DNA of 64,000 bases, taken from positions 24,738,001 through 24,802,000 of the forward strand of contig OU612068.1 of assembly GCA_914767715.1 (NCBI GenBank), in the 5' to 3' direction. Origin of the DNA: Membranipora membranacea. Lineage: Eukaryota; Bryozoa; Gymnolaemata; Cheilostomatida; Membraniporidae. Position numbers and translations under genes: made by a program. The notes beneath the pieces were generated by a model that saw only the letters and a list, made by a program, of their open reading frames with translations, was not told the origin of the DNA and ran no database searches. Below are positions 1-17,038 of this stretch, one piece after another (position 1 is the first letter of the stretch; every line of letters begins with the position of its first letter).

Positions 1-1137
1 GAAATCCTCGCTCCTATAGGAGTTCATGACCGTCTCCGTGTATATACCCAACTCTTTATATGGGTTAACAGATACCAACACTGGTCCAATGTATGTCTGA
101 AAAAGAAAGTAATGAGTTCCGTAGTGTTGAGTAGAAACAGAGAAACACATGCACGGAAAGAGTTATTATAGTGCAAAACTTGCGTCACATTTATTAAGAA
201 TTGAGAAAGGTCTTTCTGAGCACTTTTACGTGGAAAAGCAGAGTCTTAATTGTTCACTGATTTAAATCATTGATTGGAAAAAAAAAACAATACCGAGAAG
301 GAGTTGGAACACACAATTCAGTTCTAAATTTTTGCTTTAGTTTGCCAATTAGATTTTTGTAGAGTACTTAAACAACTTCCCCTATACACACACACACACA
401 CACACACACAGCATGTTAGGGCAAACACATTATTGCCACTTTCACTTGGCTATTGAGACACATTCCATCAGTCATGCCTCATCGTAACTCTTTTCTTCTC
501 CCTACTATCTATAAGTACCTTGCATTTCCAAAATAGCTTAGCAAAAACCTTCCAGGCTACCGATAATTTCAAGTTCTATTGAGCTGTTAAGAAAATTGCC
601 CTGCCGTAACATATCATTAAAAGTTTAGATTTCAGATTGACTTGTCATGTATGTAGGATACATGAGCTGAAGGTTTAATCGGTGTAATTGTAAAATGTTT
701 GGTCAAAGATCGGTCACAAAGCTATGTAAGAGATGTTATCACCCTCCACAAATATTTGAGTAGCCAAATAGGCCTAGCACATCCAATTACATCATAGCTA
801 GAAAACCATCTCCACCATGCCGGTACCCAGTCACAGCGAACCGTCTACACTGACCGACATGCTATGTGAGCGAGGTCAGGGGTTGGAGACATTCTCCAAA
901 AGGCTAACTGTAAAGGTCTCAAATAAACAATAGACATGGTCAAACACATATGAGGATAGTCTTCTAGAAAACGAAGCTGAATACGAGTCGAGGGCAGCTT
1001 ATGTTACTCACGTATATAAGATCATGTTTGAATCTTTTCTCCAGGTTTTCTATGAACTGTTCTAGGCTGAGATGATCATTGAGCAGCACAAAGTCCTGAA
1101 CTCCGACCTTATCTCGTTCTAATAGTGCTGACTCCAT
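1..1137 (-). CDS. Class I myosin heavy chain, N-terminal exons (partial)
   Basis: Two coding exons are visible: exon 1 at 1137-1012 (42 codons, donor GTGAGT) and exon 2 from 96 to the window edge (32 codons so far, acceptor CAG). The join is in phase. The start reads [19 protein letters not shown] and the next exon [19 protein letters not shown]. This is the beginning of the motor domain of unconventional class I myosins and is closest in my memory to the MYO1C/MYO1H type, which begin with MESAL and have the DxVGVxDFVLL and [13 protein letters not shown] blocks. Such proteins are single-headed actin motors that tether membranes to the cortex. The P-loop, neck and tail lie outside the window, so the exact subclass is open. 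The ATG at 1137 is chosen because it matches the family start. Confidence 0.9.
385..410. repeat. (CA)n microsatellite
   Basis: A run of about 13 CA units lies inside intron 1 of the myosin-I gene. Confidence 0.9.
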
Positions 1138-3206
1138 GTTTTATTTTACCTTGGGAGACCGGAGCTTCTATAGCACTGCAATGTATGAATGCAATACAGA
1201 TAATGAAATGCTGATGAATAAAAAGCTAAAGGCTTCCCATGTTGTTGGACACTGAAATTGTAATGAGCTAGTTCTGAATTCATTAAGCTGACCACAATCA
1301 CAAGGAATTAGTAAGAGATTAATTTCACACCTACATTAATCACCAGTGGACTTTTAGCACCTAGTCTTGCGCAGCAGCGGCCAGACATAAACAGTGGGCT
1401 TTTAGGGTAGGGTCAACATGTATTCCAAATCTGATAAAATTACTTCTTTTGCAGAGAATAAAAGAAAAAGTTCACGACTGAATGCTTGATGACTAGCAAG
1501 CACAGCATTATCAATAGAGCTTTGTCAAACTAGTATTCATATAACAATGATTATTGACAATGTTGGGTTGTGCAAACATCAGGTTACAAAAGCTTGCGGT
1601 GCAATTTAGCTGCTGCAGCAGTGGCTTCGCCTGCTAAACCTGATAGTCCTACAAGGAAGCAAGTAGGCCACGGCACTACGTAGATTATAAGGGGTTCGGC
1701 AAATATTCCGTATCAGTCAATAATTCAATTTATATCTTTACTCTTAGTTTTAACTATTCATTGTACAAAACAAAATTCATACTATACTATTTCGAATGCT
1801 GCTCCAACAACTTATCAATTTACCAAACACAAGCATAAAGATAAAAACTTAATAACAGCGTGCCATACCTGTCGAGGTATGCTAGAGATAATCAACTTAC
1901 GTCTGTACTGTAGTCTATCGTGCTGCTGCTTATCTACAAGTATGCGCTAAGATATAAAGTCTCTTCTATATTAGTCAGTGCTTTATTCTGTATCTGGTAT
2001 TACCTGGTATATCTGTGAAAAAAAGAGCAGAGGGTGTTAATCAAGAACCGCTGGGCATATATCGCAACAAAGGCAGCTATATTTACATTTGGATGGTCTC
2101 CTGAGTGACTTGTCAGTAAGAATAATACGCAGCACTGAACTGTGCTCAAGTGGATTGAAGACGACAGATGAGACAGAGCAATGTGAATAAGTAGTCTTGC
2201 CACACTCCTAAGCTCCTTATTAAATAAGTTCATTGGCCAGGGGCGATAATAGGCCTGATAAAATTGAAAACTATCATTTCCCAGCAAAACAGTATATCAC
2301 CACAGCTGCATTATTAATATATCTACAATTTGAATATTATCCGAGTGCTTTTGACCACTATTATATGACATTACAGGTATGTATTATTAGGAACGATGAC
2401 TTTGGCGCCATCAAAAACTATGTAATGCTATATATAGGTACATGGCACGGGTAGGCCGGGCAGGACGTCAGAGTTAGATGCCCTCCAGTCACCATTGGGC
2501 CTTATCAAAATCTTATGAATAATTCATGAGTTTTGATTTCGGTGATATTTTGTGAAATAATTGAGACAGATTACCAACTAATGGCCAATGCCCCGTGTCA
2601 TGTAAAGCGGAAGAGACCAAAGGCACCCCACACACCCTCTTTCGGAAATACCCTTTTGACACAATGTCAAATGAATCAGTCAAAGTATGTTGGGTATTAA
2701 AATATTCTGATAGACAGAAAAAAGGGAGCTGGCCTGTGGCATCATATTGAGGCCTGGGAATGGTCAAATATACTAGGATTGGAACCTGTCATATTGAAGT
2801 GGTGAAAATCCAAATACCAGTCTGTTCATGTTTGTGCTAGTGTCTGTTCACAACGATCGCTTGATTACAAAGAGTAGGTTGGAGTCACCAGGTCACCTTT
2901 ATTAACGCAGGCTTTCTAACGCTACCATGTTTGAGTTTACTATTACCATCATCATATTTAAATCACAATATAAGATAGAGTCAAATTAATATAACTAAAC
3001 AACAAGACCAGTAAAATTCGCCATACAAAATAAAACAAGTTTGATGCCAAGGGGGATAAACTAAAGAACCCAGCGGTGATCAACTCGAGTTCTGATCAAC
3101 TCTAGTAGCTAGTGTGCTGGGGTGACAGCTCAAACCAAACAAATAGCACGATCGGTTATATGAATATGATCAACTAATACAAGGCCTGATAAATATATAA
3201 ATACAG
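1138..3206. other. Upstream region of the myosin-I gene, no coding seen
   Basis: This should contain the minus-strand promoter and 5' UTR of the myosin gene, but I see no convincing TATA box or initiator near 1138-1250. The rest is AT-rich DNA with only short uncoordinated open frames. No RNA gene or repeat with clear ends was recognised. Confidence 0.5.
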
Positions 3207-3388
3207 ATGATGCAAACAACTATATTCATTTTGACCAGTCAGAGAAAAAGCAGAAATTCAAGAGACAACTGGATTTTGGTCCATTCTATCTTGATGGATA
3301 TGGCATGAACAGTGAAGAAATTGGTGTGAAATTAAGTGGAATGTCTTCAGTACAACAAGTAAAAAATCTATGCTCAACACACACACAG
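3207..3388 (+). CDS. Possible orphan coding exon, unrecognised
   Basis: A 182 bp open segment is bounded by a plausible acceptor (ATACAG) and donor (CAG|GTTAGG). Its phases would be 1 in and 0 out. It reads as a normal-looking protein, with an acidic start, a KKQKFKRQLDFGPFYLDGYG stretch and a helical end. It has no ATG near its 5' end and no partner exon was found on either side, so it could be a gene fragment or chance. I do not recognise the family. Confidence 0.22.
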
Positions 3389-5521
3389 GTTAGGGACTAA
3401 AATCATGTATATATTTATATAGAAATAGTAGTGAATTTTGTTTATTAGACACTTGGTGTGACAGTATGAGTAAACAAAAAATATTTCAGTTATGTGAACT
3501 GAAGAGGTAACATGAACATATACTTACTCCTCTGCTGAACAGCACCAAACTGACTTATCTACAATAGTGTTTCATTTTTCTTTAATGATTCAGTACGTCA
3601 CCCTCCTCTTTGCTCCATCCAAGCATTCACGATACATTCCTCATTGATAGACAACTTCTTTCACTGAATATGCATCAAATAGCATGCAGCTTCCTGGGCG
3701 TGGTATTAGATATTCAGCTAGATCTTCCATTTATAGGAAACTAGTATAATATTCCGAACACACATAATTACCTAAGGTCAAGGTGTTTATTGTTGTAGTC
3801 TTTTAATAAACTCCAAAACTAAAGCTGAGATTACAGCTGGTTTAATTCGTATAGAAAATAGGGTATCCAACCCAACTGCCACATTGAGATGGTTTCTGGT
3901 TGTAATGCACCATCATACACTCTGTCGGTTGTAAATCTGATCTATAGAAACTACTAATCATTTATCAGAGGTGTCCTTAGCTGCACAGGTGTGTTATTAT
4001 TCAGTTCAATTTTTATAAAAAGATGTGATTAATTAAGATAGATGAACTCTAGTGTTGCACCTAGATGAACTGCCTACTAGAACTAGAAACAAGTTTCAAT
4101 CTGCTCACAACAGCAATCACTCAACTCATCATTCAACATCAGCAGAGATAGACTAGAGCCATAGTAGTCATATTCATTTTTGTTACTGTAGGTGTTTTCT
4201 GAATGTTTTACAAAATAATCATAGGGGTTTCTCCCTATTAGATATATTGACTAATTACAACAGGCATTTGTCAAGCTTGTCAAGACAGGCTTAAACAGGC
4301 ACATATATACCATTACCATAGGATAGGTAGTACTTCATATTTTGTCACTGACTGAGATCCTAACTAATGACTTTCTTGTCTGAATTTATACATGTGAGCA
4401 TTATCAAGGAGTTAGAGGAACCTCTAACTCCTTGGTAATATACAAGTTTAGTGGTGTTCTTAATTGACACTGAAACAGGCGTTGCCAATGGATGTTGTGT
4501 TAGATATGGCAAGATTGTTGCATGGTGTTTTAAGGTGTAGTTTGATGTCACTGCATTGTGACTGGCACCACCTCACAACACCACAAAAGTGTGACAGGTG
4601 CTGTAAGGGATATGTCTTACAACACTAAGTGTTGTGAGTGCTGTATGGGATGCACAAGGTGTTCTGCCACAACGCTGCAGCATAGCTGTGTGTGTTGTGG
4701 TGCACCTTGTGATGCTGTACTTCAGACCATGGCGATAAAGCAAAGGGCTGTTGACTAGTGATTATAGCATAGGTATAACATATCCTTGCTTAAATCAAAG
4801 GGAAAGAACTAGGTTCAGTCGCAGAAAAGATTGCAAACCACATTCTTTATCATCAAATAGAGTTGAATTAGAACTAGAATGAAGTGAAATAAAAACCTTC
4901 ACAAATATACTTGTATTTGCCAAGACGATTGGTAGCCACATACTCGCAAGTTAGGAATTTCACAATGTCCTTTTACCCATTTTTTTACTCATATAAGGCT
5001 CCTCGGGTCTTGCCCAATGTATTTCTTGCAAAAAGGCAGCATCAATGATCATTATTGCTGATGCCCAAGACAAATTTTGGTTGCTCCTTACTTACGTGAT
5101 CTCTCCACCAAGTATCCTTCCCAGGTTTTGTACTCTGTCATGAGAAAACACCACATCAATGTCTGCCCATGAGAGCAATATTTGATCAATCAAACATTTA
5201 TAGATTCACTGTGAATTATCATTAGTGAATGTCAAAACTTGGTAAATGAATCTGACAGTTTGCGCTGTAATGTGACAATTTATCTATAAGCAAATTGTAC
5301 ATTAACCATATTTTTTCTTTGAACACCACAAGGCTATCTTTTTTCTATAAGATCTCCAAACATATGAAATCTCTTGTATGGTTATAATCACAACTTATTT
5401 ACCTGGCTTAGACTGCAGGTACTGTACTAAAGGTATTGCTTCTGAATGTTTAATTTTTACTAAGTATTGACAGTGTTATTTATCTGTTTTTAGATCAGCG
5501 ATTCAATAACACGGAGTCAGG
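3389..5521. other. Intergenic, hairpin and low-complexity DNA only
   Basis: There is no recognisable gene. It contains the perfect hairpin at 4400-4440 and a stretch at about 4551-4760 rich in TGTTGTG/CACAACAC-type words with internal inverted matches (ATGCACAAGGTG against CACCTTGTGATGC). That stretch makes a cysteine-rich open frame by composition alone. The right end is the promoter side of the glutaminyl cyclase gene. Confidence 0.5.
4400..4440. repeat. Near-perfect hairpin, two-base loop
   Basis: The arm AAGGAGTTAGAGG at 4406-4418 pairs exactly with CCTCTAACTCCTT at 4421-4433. The pairing extends outward to about 19 bp with one mismatch. The loop of two bases argues against a microRNA precursor and favours a palindromic element remnant. 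Confidence 0.75.
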
Positions 5522-10236
<4,715 letters not shown>

Positions 10237-11614
10237 CTATGTGTGATAGACAATAACACAGAGATCATACGAGAAGTCAGCAATGATGAATATATTTTAG
10301 ACAGCGAAATAGACAGTGTAAACGACATAAACAGAACTTATACCAGCAATGTAACATTATGCAAAGATATGGTCTTTAGTCAAAGTTTTAACTTCCATGA
10401 AACTGCTGTTTTTGTGTCTTCAAATTCATATCATTTTGGAATTTCACATATCATCGAAATGATTGTAATTGCCTATGATGTTTTCACTTTATTTTTCAGT
10501 TCTATCATTTAGACTTACGTATGCCAACTTCATTCATTTCAGAGATCTGATAAAAAGTATATGATTTAATTTTTGTGATAATCTTTCTTGGTAGATTGTT
10601 TAACTATTCTCTAACTTGAACCTGATATATATTTGAATACATTGAAAATTATCATTGTCCTCTTCACACCTTTACTTGGCCCTTACTAGATCATGTTTGA
10701 TCCAATTTCCTGCATTTCAAGTTGCCCCCTTTTTATCAAAGAGGGAACAACTTCAGACTCAAGCAAATTGAATTATTTTTTTTTTCTAAGCCCAATATGC
10801 AATACCATATGAGGGAGCAAATTATTAAGCAAGTCAGTTTTGTGTGAAACAAAATTGTGCCAGTGGTTATGGGATATGCCCATCGGCAGATTAATGTACA
10901 TATTGAACCACAGAGTTTATCCCAAACTCCCTGATTTAAACTACTAGGATTTTGTTTTTTAAGGACAAGTAGATTATGGGGAGGGGTGTATGCATGGCAC
11001 ATCAATTATTTTGATAACTGACCATTTATCTGGTGATCTCATGACTTAAACCAACAGAAATGAAATGGCAGCCATAACTTGAACGTATTTCACAGTTGGA
11101 TTTGAATCAATAGTAAGGTCCGGCTAGCATAGGCGCAGACTGATGAAACCCAATACCTAGTGCTTTATCAGTATGGCTTTGGCAGTTATCGACTGCAACT
11201 AAAGCAAACACTTCCTTTCTATCGATACACAACACAAGTTAAAAACTGGATGCATAAATTTATAAAAGTCTGATGTATTTTTTACACCTTACACTCATGT
11301 TAAGCATATGTTTAATGATTCTTTGAAATCATAGGTATATTATTTGATTTATTGATTTATTTGAATTCAATAAATAGGTTGCAGGCAATGAACTGGAATA
11401 CAACCCTTTATCAATAGACGCTGACACTCTCAATTATAATCTGCATGATAAGAATCAAATAAGAGGAAAGGGTAGTGATCTGTAGCATACATCAGTATCT
11501 TGTTAAAAAGCTCAATGAACTATGCACTAAGTGCAAACAGAGTGGTATGTGTAGTAGTGAAACCATTTCATTTATCAAGTCTTTCAGTAGGAGGAAGTGA
11601 CTGATAGCAACATC
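10237..11614. other. Gap between glutaminyl cyclase and the Shisa-like array
   Basis: It holds the 3' UTR of the cyclase gene, a diverged copy of the TAGAnCAAGTTTGATCC inverted-repeat family starting at 10687, and the promoter side of the first Shisa-like gene. A TATAAAAG at 11261-11268 lies 350 bp before the start codon, so it would need a long 5' UTR to be relevant. No coding sequence is recognised. Confidence 0.5.
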
Positions 11615-13484
11615 ATGGATGCTTACAAGGTCTTATGTGTTCTCGCAATATTTCTGACCTACATAACACTTGGTAAGCCTTAAGTATTATGTATCATGAT
11701 CAACTTGGACTGGGTGCCAAAACTGAAGAAGTCTAAATAACAGGCCTCAGAATAATGAAACCTTTTAAACCCCTTGATTGTGGATTCATTTTTTTTGTTC
11801 AAGATACGGAAGCAGCTCGTGGCGGTGGTTCTCGCTCAGGAGGATCAAGATCAAGTTATCGCTCTAGTTCAGGCTCTCGATCATCAGGCTCAAGGTCTTC
11901 TAGGTACAGAAGCAGTAGATCCTCTGGCTCCAGGTTCAGAACCAGCGGAGTTAGTGGCAGGGCAAGGTACACTGGTGCTGTCGCTGCTGGGGTCATAGTG
12001 CATGGAAGGCACAGATATGACACAAGATATGAGTACTATGATGATGATGACTATAATCATGGTGAGACCTTCACTTTTAGATTTATGTTAGGGCATGGTA
12101 TCAAGATTCTCCTAATCTTTATCCTTGAAGATCTCAAATATGTTAGTGCTGACCTGAGTTCTCTTGCGAATTCCAGGGAATTGCATTGTGTGATAAACAT
12201 TGACCTAACCTGTCGCTTTTGGTACACACATAGAAGCAGACTTAATAATTTGCCACCTGTTTAGCAGCAGCACCATTTATGCTGATGGCTGATGTCTCCT
12301 GAATTGTGATAATGTATCAGAAATCAGACAGCATTCATCATATGCAAGCCTAGCAAACAGTTTTGTGTATGTTTATGAACAAACTAACATATTTGTGACA
12401 ATATATATTTTCGCAGACCCAACAGTTTGCTACAGCCATGGCTCAGGTATGTCGGACAATGGCTCCTATGTTAGTGAGTTGGGATACTTTGTATGTCCGT
12501 ATGATTATTCAGACGCGTTAACAGATACTTATTGCTGCGGACCTAATGATAGACAGACTTGTTGTGGATTCTGGGACGAGTGAGTTTTTTTGCATTTTTA
12601 CATTTTGCTTCTATTTGGCAGTCAAGTCGACTAAGTTTTACATGTTAGGAACTGTCGGCTTTGTTCGGTCTCGTTATTTTCAAATTAAGTTAAGATAATG
12701 ACCATGTTTGAGTCCTGCAATTAATTAAATTTCAATTCCATGAATAAACATCCATATACAAGGCCATTGTTTAGAAAAATGGCAGGGGAGGCAAAAGTCT
12801 GAGGCGATTCCGAAACATCACCAGGAATTTAAGAGATTTAACACGCAAATGGACATGGATTATTCAATTATAGTGTTTTAAGGCCACTCTATTCAGCTTT
12901 CTAGGGGAGGCAGTACCTACCTGCCTCCCCTAGAACTGATATCAGTGGCTAGTTTAAGTGCTCTACCAATTGTGTGGAGCCGAATGAAGTACCTGCAGAG
13001 TGCAGACATACATTTTGGGCACACAATTCAGTAGGACTACATGGCTTTATCAACCGTTTGAGTTGTATGTAGTTCTTATTTATTGGATTATCTGATGATT
13101 CAAACTTTGCACGATGATAACACAGTAATCTATCGGTGTGGTATATTTACCCACAAATATATCTGTATATTGTTCATGATAAGAGAGAGATTGTTTCATT
13201 GCTTGTACTCAATGATGAAGCAAAATCATAGTGACTGTAAGACGGTGTTATCATTTAGGAGTCTGATACTAAAAGGTATATACTATAAGGCTCCGATAAT
13301 TTTTCGTAGACTTTTTTGCTATCTTCATTATCTACTACTTCATGTGATATCAATAACCTGCACTTTATACCCTATTTGTAGTGGAGGGAGGAAGGCAGGT
13401 GCTATCATTGGGATAGGCATAGGTACAATCGCCGTAACGGGCGCTCTCTGCTGTATAGTGAAAATCTTCGCCTCAAAAAGATAA
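11615..13484 (+). CDS. Shisa-like (six-cysteine, single-span) membrane protein A
   Basis: Exons 11615-11672, 11804-12061, 12417-12579 and 13382-13484 (phases 1, 1, 2) encode 193 residues. Residues 1-19 are a signal peptide (MDAYKVLCVLAIFLTYITL). Exon 2 encodes a Gly-Ser-Arg low-complexity stretch of about 50 residues, a short AVAAGVIVHG segment and an acidic Tyr/Asp patch. Exon 3 encodes the cysteine module: CYSHGSG, an NGS glycosylation sequon, LGYFVCPYDY, CCGP and TCCGFWD. Exon 4 encodes a roughly 22-residue glycine/isoleucine-rich membrane span and a tail of only KIFASKR. The C...C...CC...CC pattern before one span fits the Shisa/STMC6 group of transmembrane adaptors, but those usually have a long Pro/Tyr-rich cytosolic tail that is missing here. 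Expected topology is type I with the basic region outside. Function is unknown; ligand or receptor trafficking roles are inference from the family. First of three tandem copies. Confidence 0.88.
12760..12940. repeat. Intronic repeat ending in a 15 bp hairpin, copy in gene A
   Basis: In intron 3 of gene A. It begins near GGCCATTGTTTAG and ends in a perfect hairpin with TTCTAGGGGAGGCAG (12899-12913) against CTGCCTCCCCTAGAA (12921-12935). A diverged copy sits in the same intron of gene C (18925-19184), including the same AATGG-(A/G)GGGGAGGCAA start and CTAGGGGAG end. Confidence 0.75.
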
Positions 13485-13511
13485 CGACCTGGCAATGTGT
13501 CTGTCATCAAC

Positions 13512-13653
13512 TAGACAAAGTTTGATCCAGTTTGCCTGCATTCGGAGTTGCTCGCCTCCACTAATAAACTGCAGGCAAAATGGCCCGCTTGCCTGAGGCT
13601 TAGCAGTTATGGGGAGCAACTGGAATGCAGTGAAACAGGCAAACTTGATCCAG
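13512..13653. mobile_element. 142 bp MITE, TAGAnCAAGTTTGATCC family, 8 bp TSD
   Basis: It begins TAGACAAAGTTTGATCCAG and ends in the inverted match CAAACTTGATCCAG. Inner arms also match (TGCATTC...GTTGCTC). It is flanked by the exact 8 bp repeat TCATCAAC (13504-13511 and 13654-13661). It lies just after the stop codon of gene A, so probably in its 3' UTR or downstream DNA. The 8 bp duplication fits a hAT-type transposase. Confidence 0.8.
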
Positions 13654-13830
13654 TCATCAACCACTGAATTATAGCTACAGATTACTAGCCCATCGTGATG
13701 TAGATGGTGCCTTATACATACAGGATATTATACCTTGTGGTGCATTTTGTCCAACTATATATATGTATAAATATTCTTCAAATTTGAAACTGGTTATAAC
13801 TTACACCAAAATATGAGTTTCACCAATAGA

Positions 13831-13883
13831 CCCCGGGGGGCCGTCGGACGGGGGGGGGGGGGCAAAGTCTGGGGGGGGGGGGG
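13831..13883. repeat. G-tract cluster
   Basis: Four separate G runs of 6 to about 13 bases lie within 53 bp on the plus strand. They could form a G-quadruplex. A hairpin of the CATAGAC family (13894-13922, imperfect) follows directly. Confidence 0.85.
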
Positions 13884-13993
13884 CTCAGAATAACATAGAC
13901 CTAATATGATATTAAGTCTATGGTTTCACATCACCATTACCTACTCTATATATCATTTGATTTATAAACATAAAAATAATGTGTATGCAATAA

Positions 13994-14014
13994 AATATAT
14001 ATATATATATATAT
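13994..14014. repeat. (AT)n microsatellite
   Basis: About ten AT units lie between Shisa-like genes A and B. Confidence 0.9.
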
Positions 14015-14846
14015 ACTTTTATTGTCATTCTACATCATCTTTAGGAATGTTTTGCAGAAAATAAGTATTGCAGAAGCACTTTAATATTGGATCATGTCAG
14101 GTGACATTTTTGTATGTGACATTCTCCCGTAAAAATATGGGTGAGTTAACATAATATGTGAACTAGTAACATTTTTTTGTCGAGCAAAAGAGGCCAAATG
14201 ATATTCTCCACTTTTCATACTATTATCTGAATCTAAATACTGCCAATAAAGTATTAAAGAAATATGTATATACAGCATTAAACGTGAAATGCCTACAGCA
14301 TTACCTCTCAAACTCATTCCTTAGTATTGGGGCTGAATCAGCTACTAAGTATCAAGGCTGCACGTGCCCCAAGCATCATTTTTCTAATTCTAAAGACATC
14401 AACGGACAGAACAACTTGATCGTAATAATTAATACAATCAAGCTGTTTTGTTAACCGATTTCATGGAATTTAGTGTATTGTCTGCTGTAAGGTTCACAGA
14501 AACTTGCAACAAAGTTAATTTCCAGGGGAGGGTAAACTGAAAGCTGGTATGGGGTGTCAACTGTAAAACCAGTCATCTATGCTTCTTGGCTCAGACACCT
14601 ATATCTCTTTGGTGAGGGACTATGTCTTTCTAAGATATATGTTTCCTAATCTGTTGATTTAAAGCAGCTGCTTAATTACGCTTGTTATCGTCATCTGCTT
14701 GGACCAGTTTTTCCTGGGCTGTTATCCAGCCCTGTGCCCCTGTTATGAGCAAGCGGAAATAAAAAGCAAGGAAAAAAAATGGACTGGAAAGCAATTACCT
14801 CAGCTTGTTTGCTGGCAAGAGGGAGATCGGATCGCCAGAAATCAGC

Positions 14847-16469
14847 ATGAGAGTATGCAATCTGTGTTTGGTTGTGTGTGTAATTCTAGCTTTCACGATC
14901 CCAGGTATGTAGAATTATGAATAATATATTACCTTGAGGTGATAATTAAATGATTATGTTTAAGTTGATTTTGTATCCTAGGACTTCGTCTCATGATGTG
15001 ATGTTGTTGATGATGATGAATTTTTAATTTTCAAATCAAAGAAACAGAATGTCGCTCCAGATACAGGTACTCAGGGGGAGGAGGATGGGTAAGTTCGTCC
15101 TCCAAAGCACAGTGGTACTCGGACACTCAGGATGCTGGTTTAGTTGTTCAAGGAAAAGAGAGATATGACTTGAGATTCAGAGGCGAAAGGAAATGGAAAG
15201 ATGGTAAGCTCAGTTCTTCTCTTCATTTTGTCCAATTTTGCTGCTATAATTTTTCCTCTGACATTCAGTAGTAGCAATGGACTGGCAGATCGGTGCATGG
15301 TGGAATTTGCGATTTTAAATACATCTCTACTAATTATAATCGGACTTCCATGAAAGACACACTACATTCTACATCCAATGTGTAATAGTTGCTCAGTGGG
15401 AAAAAAACCGAGATTTATCCAAATGAAATACCCTCTCCCTCGGTTTGATTTGCCATCGGTTAGCACAACAACCTCCCCAAATATGGCATCCTTTGCCGCT
15501 TCAGAATGCTTTTACTGTGATAAATATTATTGCAGATCCAAGAGTTTGCTACAGTCACGGCTCAGGCACTGCAGAGAATGGTACCTACGTCGAGGAGTTG
15601 GGATACTTTGTATGTCCATATGACTATACTCATACTATAAAAGACAGTTTTTGCTGCGGACCTAAAGGAAGACAGATCTGCTGTGGATTCTGGGATGAGT
15701 AAGTTCCACTCTCCCCCCCTAAGATAGCTTCTGTCAGCAGCCCTTGTGTCATGTTATCAATTCCAGGGAGTGCCATATCACAATATACATGAATTCGCAA
15801 CGAATGTTGGGGTGGAGGTAGACCAAGCTTGGTCCATTCGCTGGCATTGGCGAGTTGCTCCCAATCCACTAGTCACCCCGCAGGCCAGAGGAAGGGAGCA
15901 ACTGGAATGCAGGCATTATACTTGATCTAGGCTGGAGGTAATAACTATCTCAATTCTAAGAAAATCATGTATTGTCATTGCACAACTTTCCCTGATCATT
16001 GATCCATTGATACTCAGTTATTTAAAATAAATATCTATTGACTTATTTTGAGCAATTTCCTTTCAATTCCTATGGTTTTTAACAAAAGTAACTTTTGCAA
16101 TAGCAAATCCGTTTGTTTGATACAAATGGGGAATGAGATGGCTATCATGAGTCAACCTGGACCAAAATCGAAAACTGCTATGACTGAAAAGCAGCACACG
16201 TCTTGACTCTTGACCCTTCACTACAACTACCAACGCTAATTGGGCACAAGAAAAAAATTCGGCTTACCCACCCAAATTCATACTAACCCACCACTGCCCA
16301 CTTACAAACACTAAGCAGGCCAGCTTTATTTTATAATAGCTCAATGTATCTAATTCATGTTGTTTCCAGTGGCGCGAGGAAAGGAGGAGTAATCGCAGGG
16401 ATAATTGCCCCTGTTATCGCCGTATTGTGGTTCGCAATTAAAATGTGGAGATCAAAGTCATCAAACTGA
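14847..16469 (+). CDS. Shisa-like membrane protein B (short basic region)
   Basis: Exons 14847-14904, 15042-15203, 15536-15698 and 16370-16469 carry the same phases as A and encode 160 residues. Signal peptide: MRVCNLCLVVCVILAFTIP. Exon 2 is only 162 bp: the Arg/Ser repeat is reduced to a short Arg/Tyr/Gly/Ser stretch with one extra Cys, followed by AGLVVQGKERYDLRF, the counterpart of the AAGLVVRG-RY segment of the others. The Tyr/Asp patch is replaced by basic residues. Exon 3 is again exactly 163 bp with all six cysteines, an NGT sequon and CCGFWD. The span GGVIAGIIAPVIAVLWFAI is followed by the tail KMWRSKSSN. Of several upstream ATGs, 14847 is chosen because it gives a clean signal peptide and an exon of the same 58 bp as in A. 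AATAAA lies about 310 bp after the stop. Confidence 0.88.
15818..15929. mobile_element. MITE of the TAGAnCAAG family in intron 3 of gene B
   Basis: It starts TAGACCAAGCTTGGTCC and ends ACTTGATCTA. Internal GAGTTGCTCCC is matched inverted by GGGAGCAACT. The flanks GGGTGGAG and GGCTGGAG are an 8 bp duplication with one difference. Confidence 0.65.
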
Positions 16470-16644
16470 CAATTTCCAAGCGTGGCTAAGATTGGCTCCC
16501 GCTTTATATCATTACAACAAGTTTCAGAGAAAAGACATAAACACAGCCCGCTCAATCCTCAGGGCGTCCTCAGGGTCCGATATATTATATTATGTTTGAA
16601 ATTAACCTAGGCATCTATCGCATAAATAATAATGTTTTTATAAA

Positions 16645-16716
16645 GGGTTGTTTTAGGGTTGTTTTAGGGTTGTTTTAGGGTTGTTTTAGGGTTGTTTTAG
16701 GGTTGTTTTAGGGTTG
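16645..16716 (+). repeat. (TTTTAGGGTTG) x6 minisatellite, telomere-like
   Basis: Six perfect 11 bp units follow a partial one, about 175 bp after the stop codon of gene B. Each holds TTTAGGG/TTAGGG on the plus strand. The perfect uniformity suggests recent slippage or a templated origin. Confidence 0.95.
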
Positions 16717-16940
16717 ACAAAGTTGTTAGTTTCTTTATACTTAAAACTGCTGTCTCTGATAAACTTGTATTTATTGCTCAATTGAAATAAAAATTAATCT
16801 TTATGTTTTACGGATCATTCACTGTTTATCATGTTTATAATGTATGATGAAAAATACTTTTATATAGTTTTACATCTCATCAGTCCATGATGGAAATTCC
16901 TTTGATTTTGATCTTGATAGGAATCCAACTACTCTGGGTC

Positions 16941-17038
16941 TAGAACAAGTTTGATCCATTTTGCCCGCAGTCCAGTCACTCCCGTTCCACAGGCGGCTCA
17001 AACCTTGAATGCAGGCATATTGGATCATGCTTGATCTA
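16941..17038. mobile_element. 98 bp MITE of the TAGAnCAAG family, downstream of gene B
   Basis: It starts TAGAACAAGTTTGATCCATT and ends GGATCATGCTTGATCTA, inverted matches of each other. The flanks CTCTGGGT and CTCTGAGC look like an eroded 8 bp duplication. Confidence 0.7.

Noticed and set aside
4400-4440. MicroRNA precursor
   Set aside because: The arms are almost perfectly paired with a two-base loop and the total is only about 40 bp, unlike a Drosha/Dicer substrate.
4558-4758. Cysteine-rich open frame
   Set aside because: The frame results from TGTTGTG-type low-complexity DNA. It has no signal peptide, splice sites or family pattern.
11755-12264. 169-codon open frame around exon 2 of gene A
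   Set aside because: It includes intron on both sides. The true exon is 11804-12061 by comparison with genes B and C.
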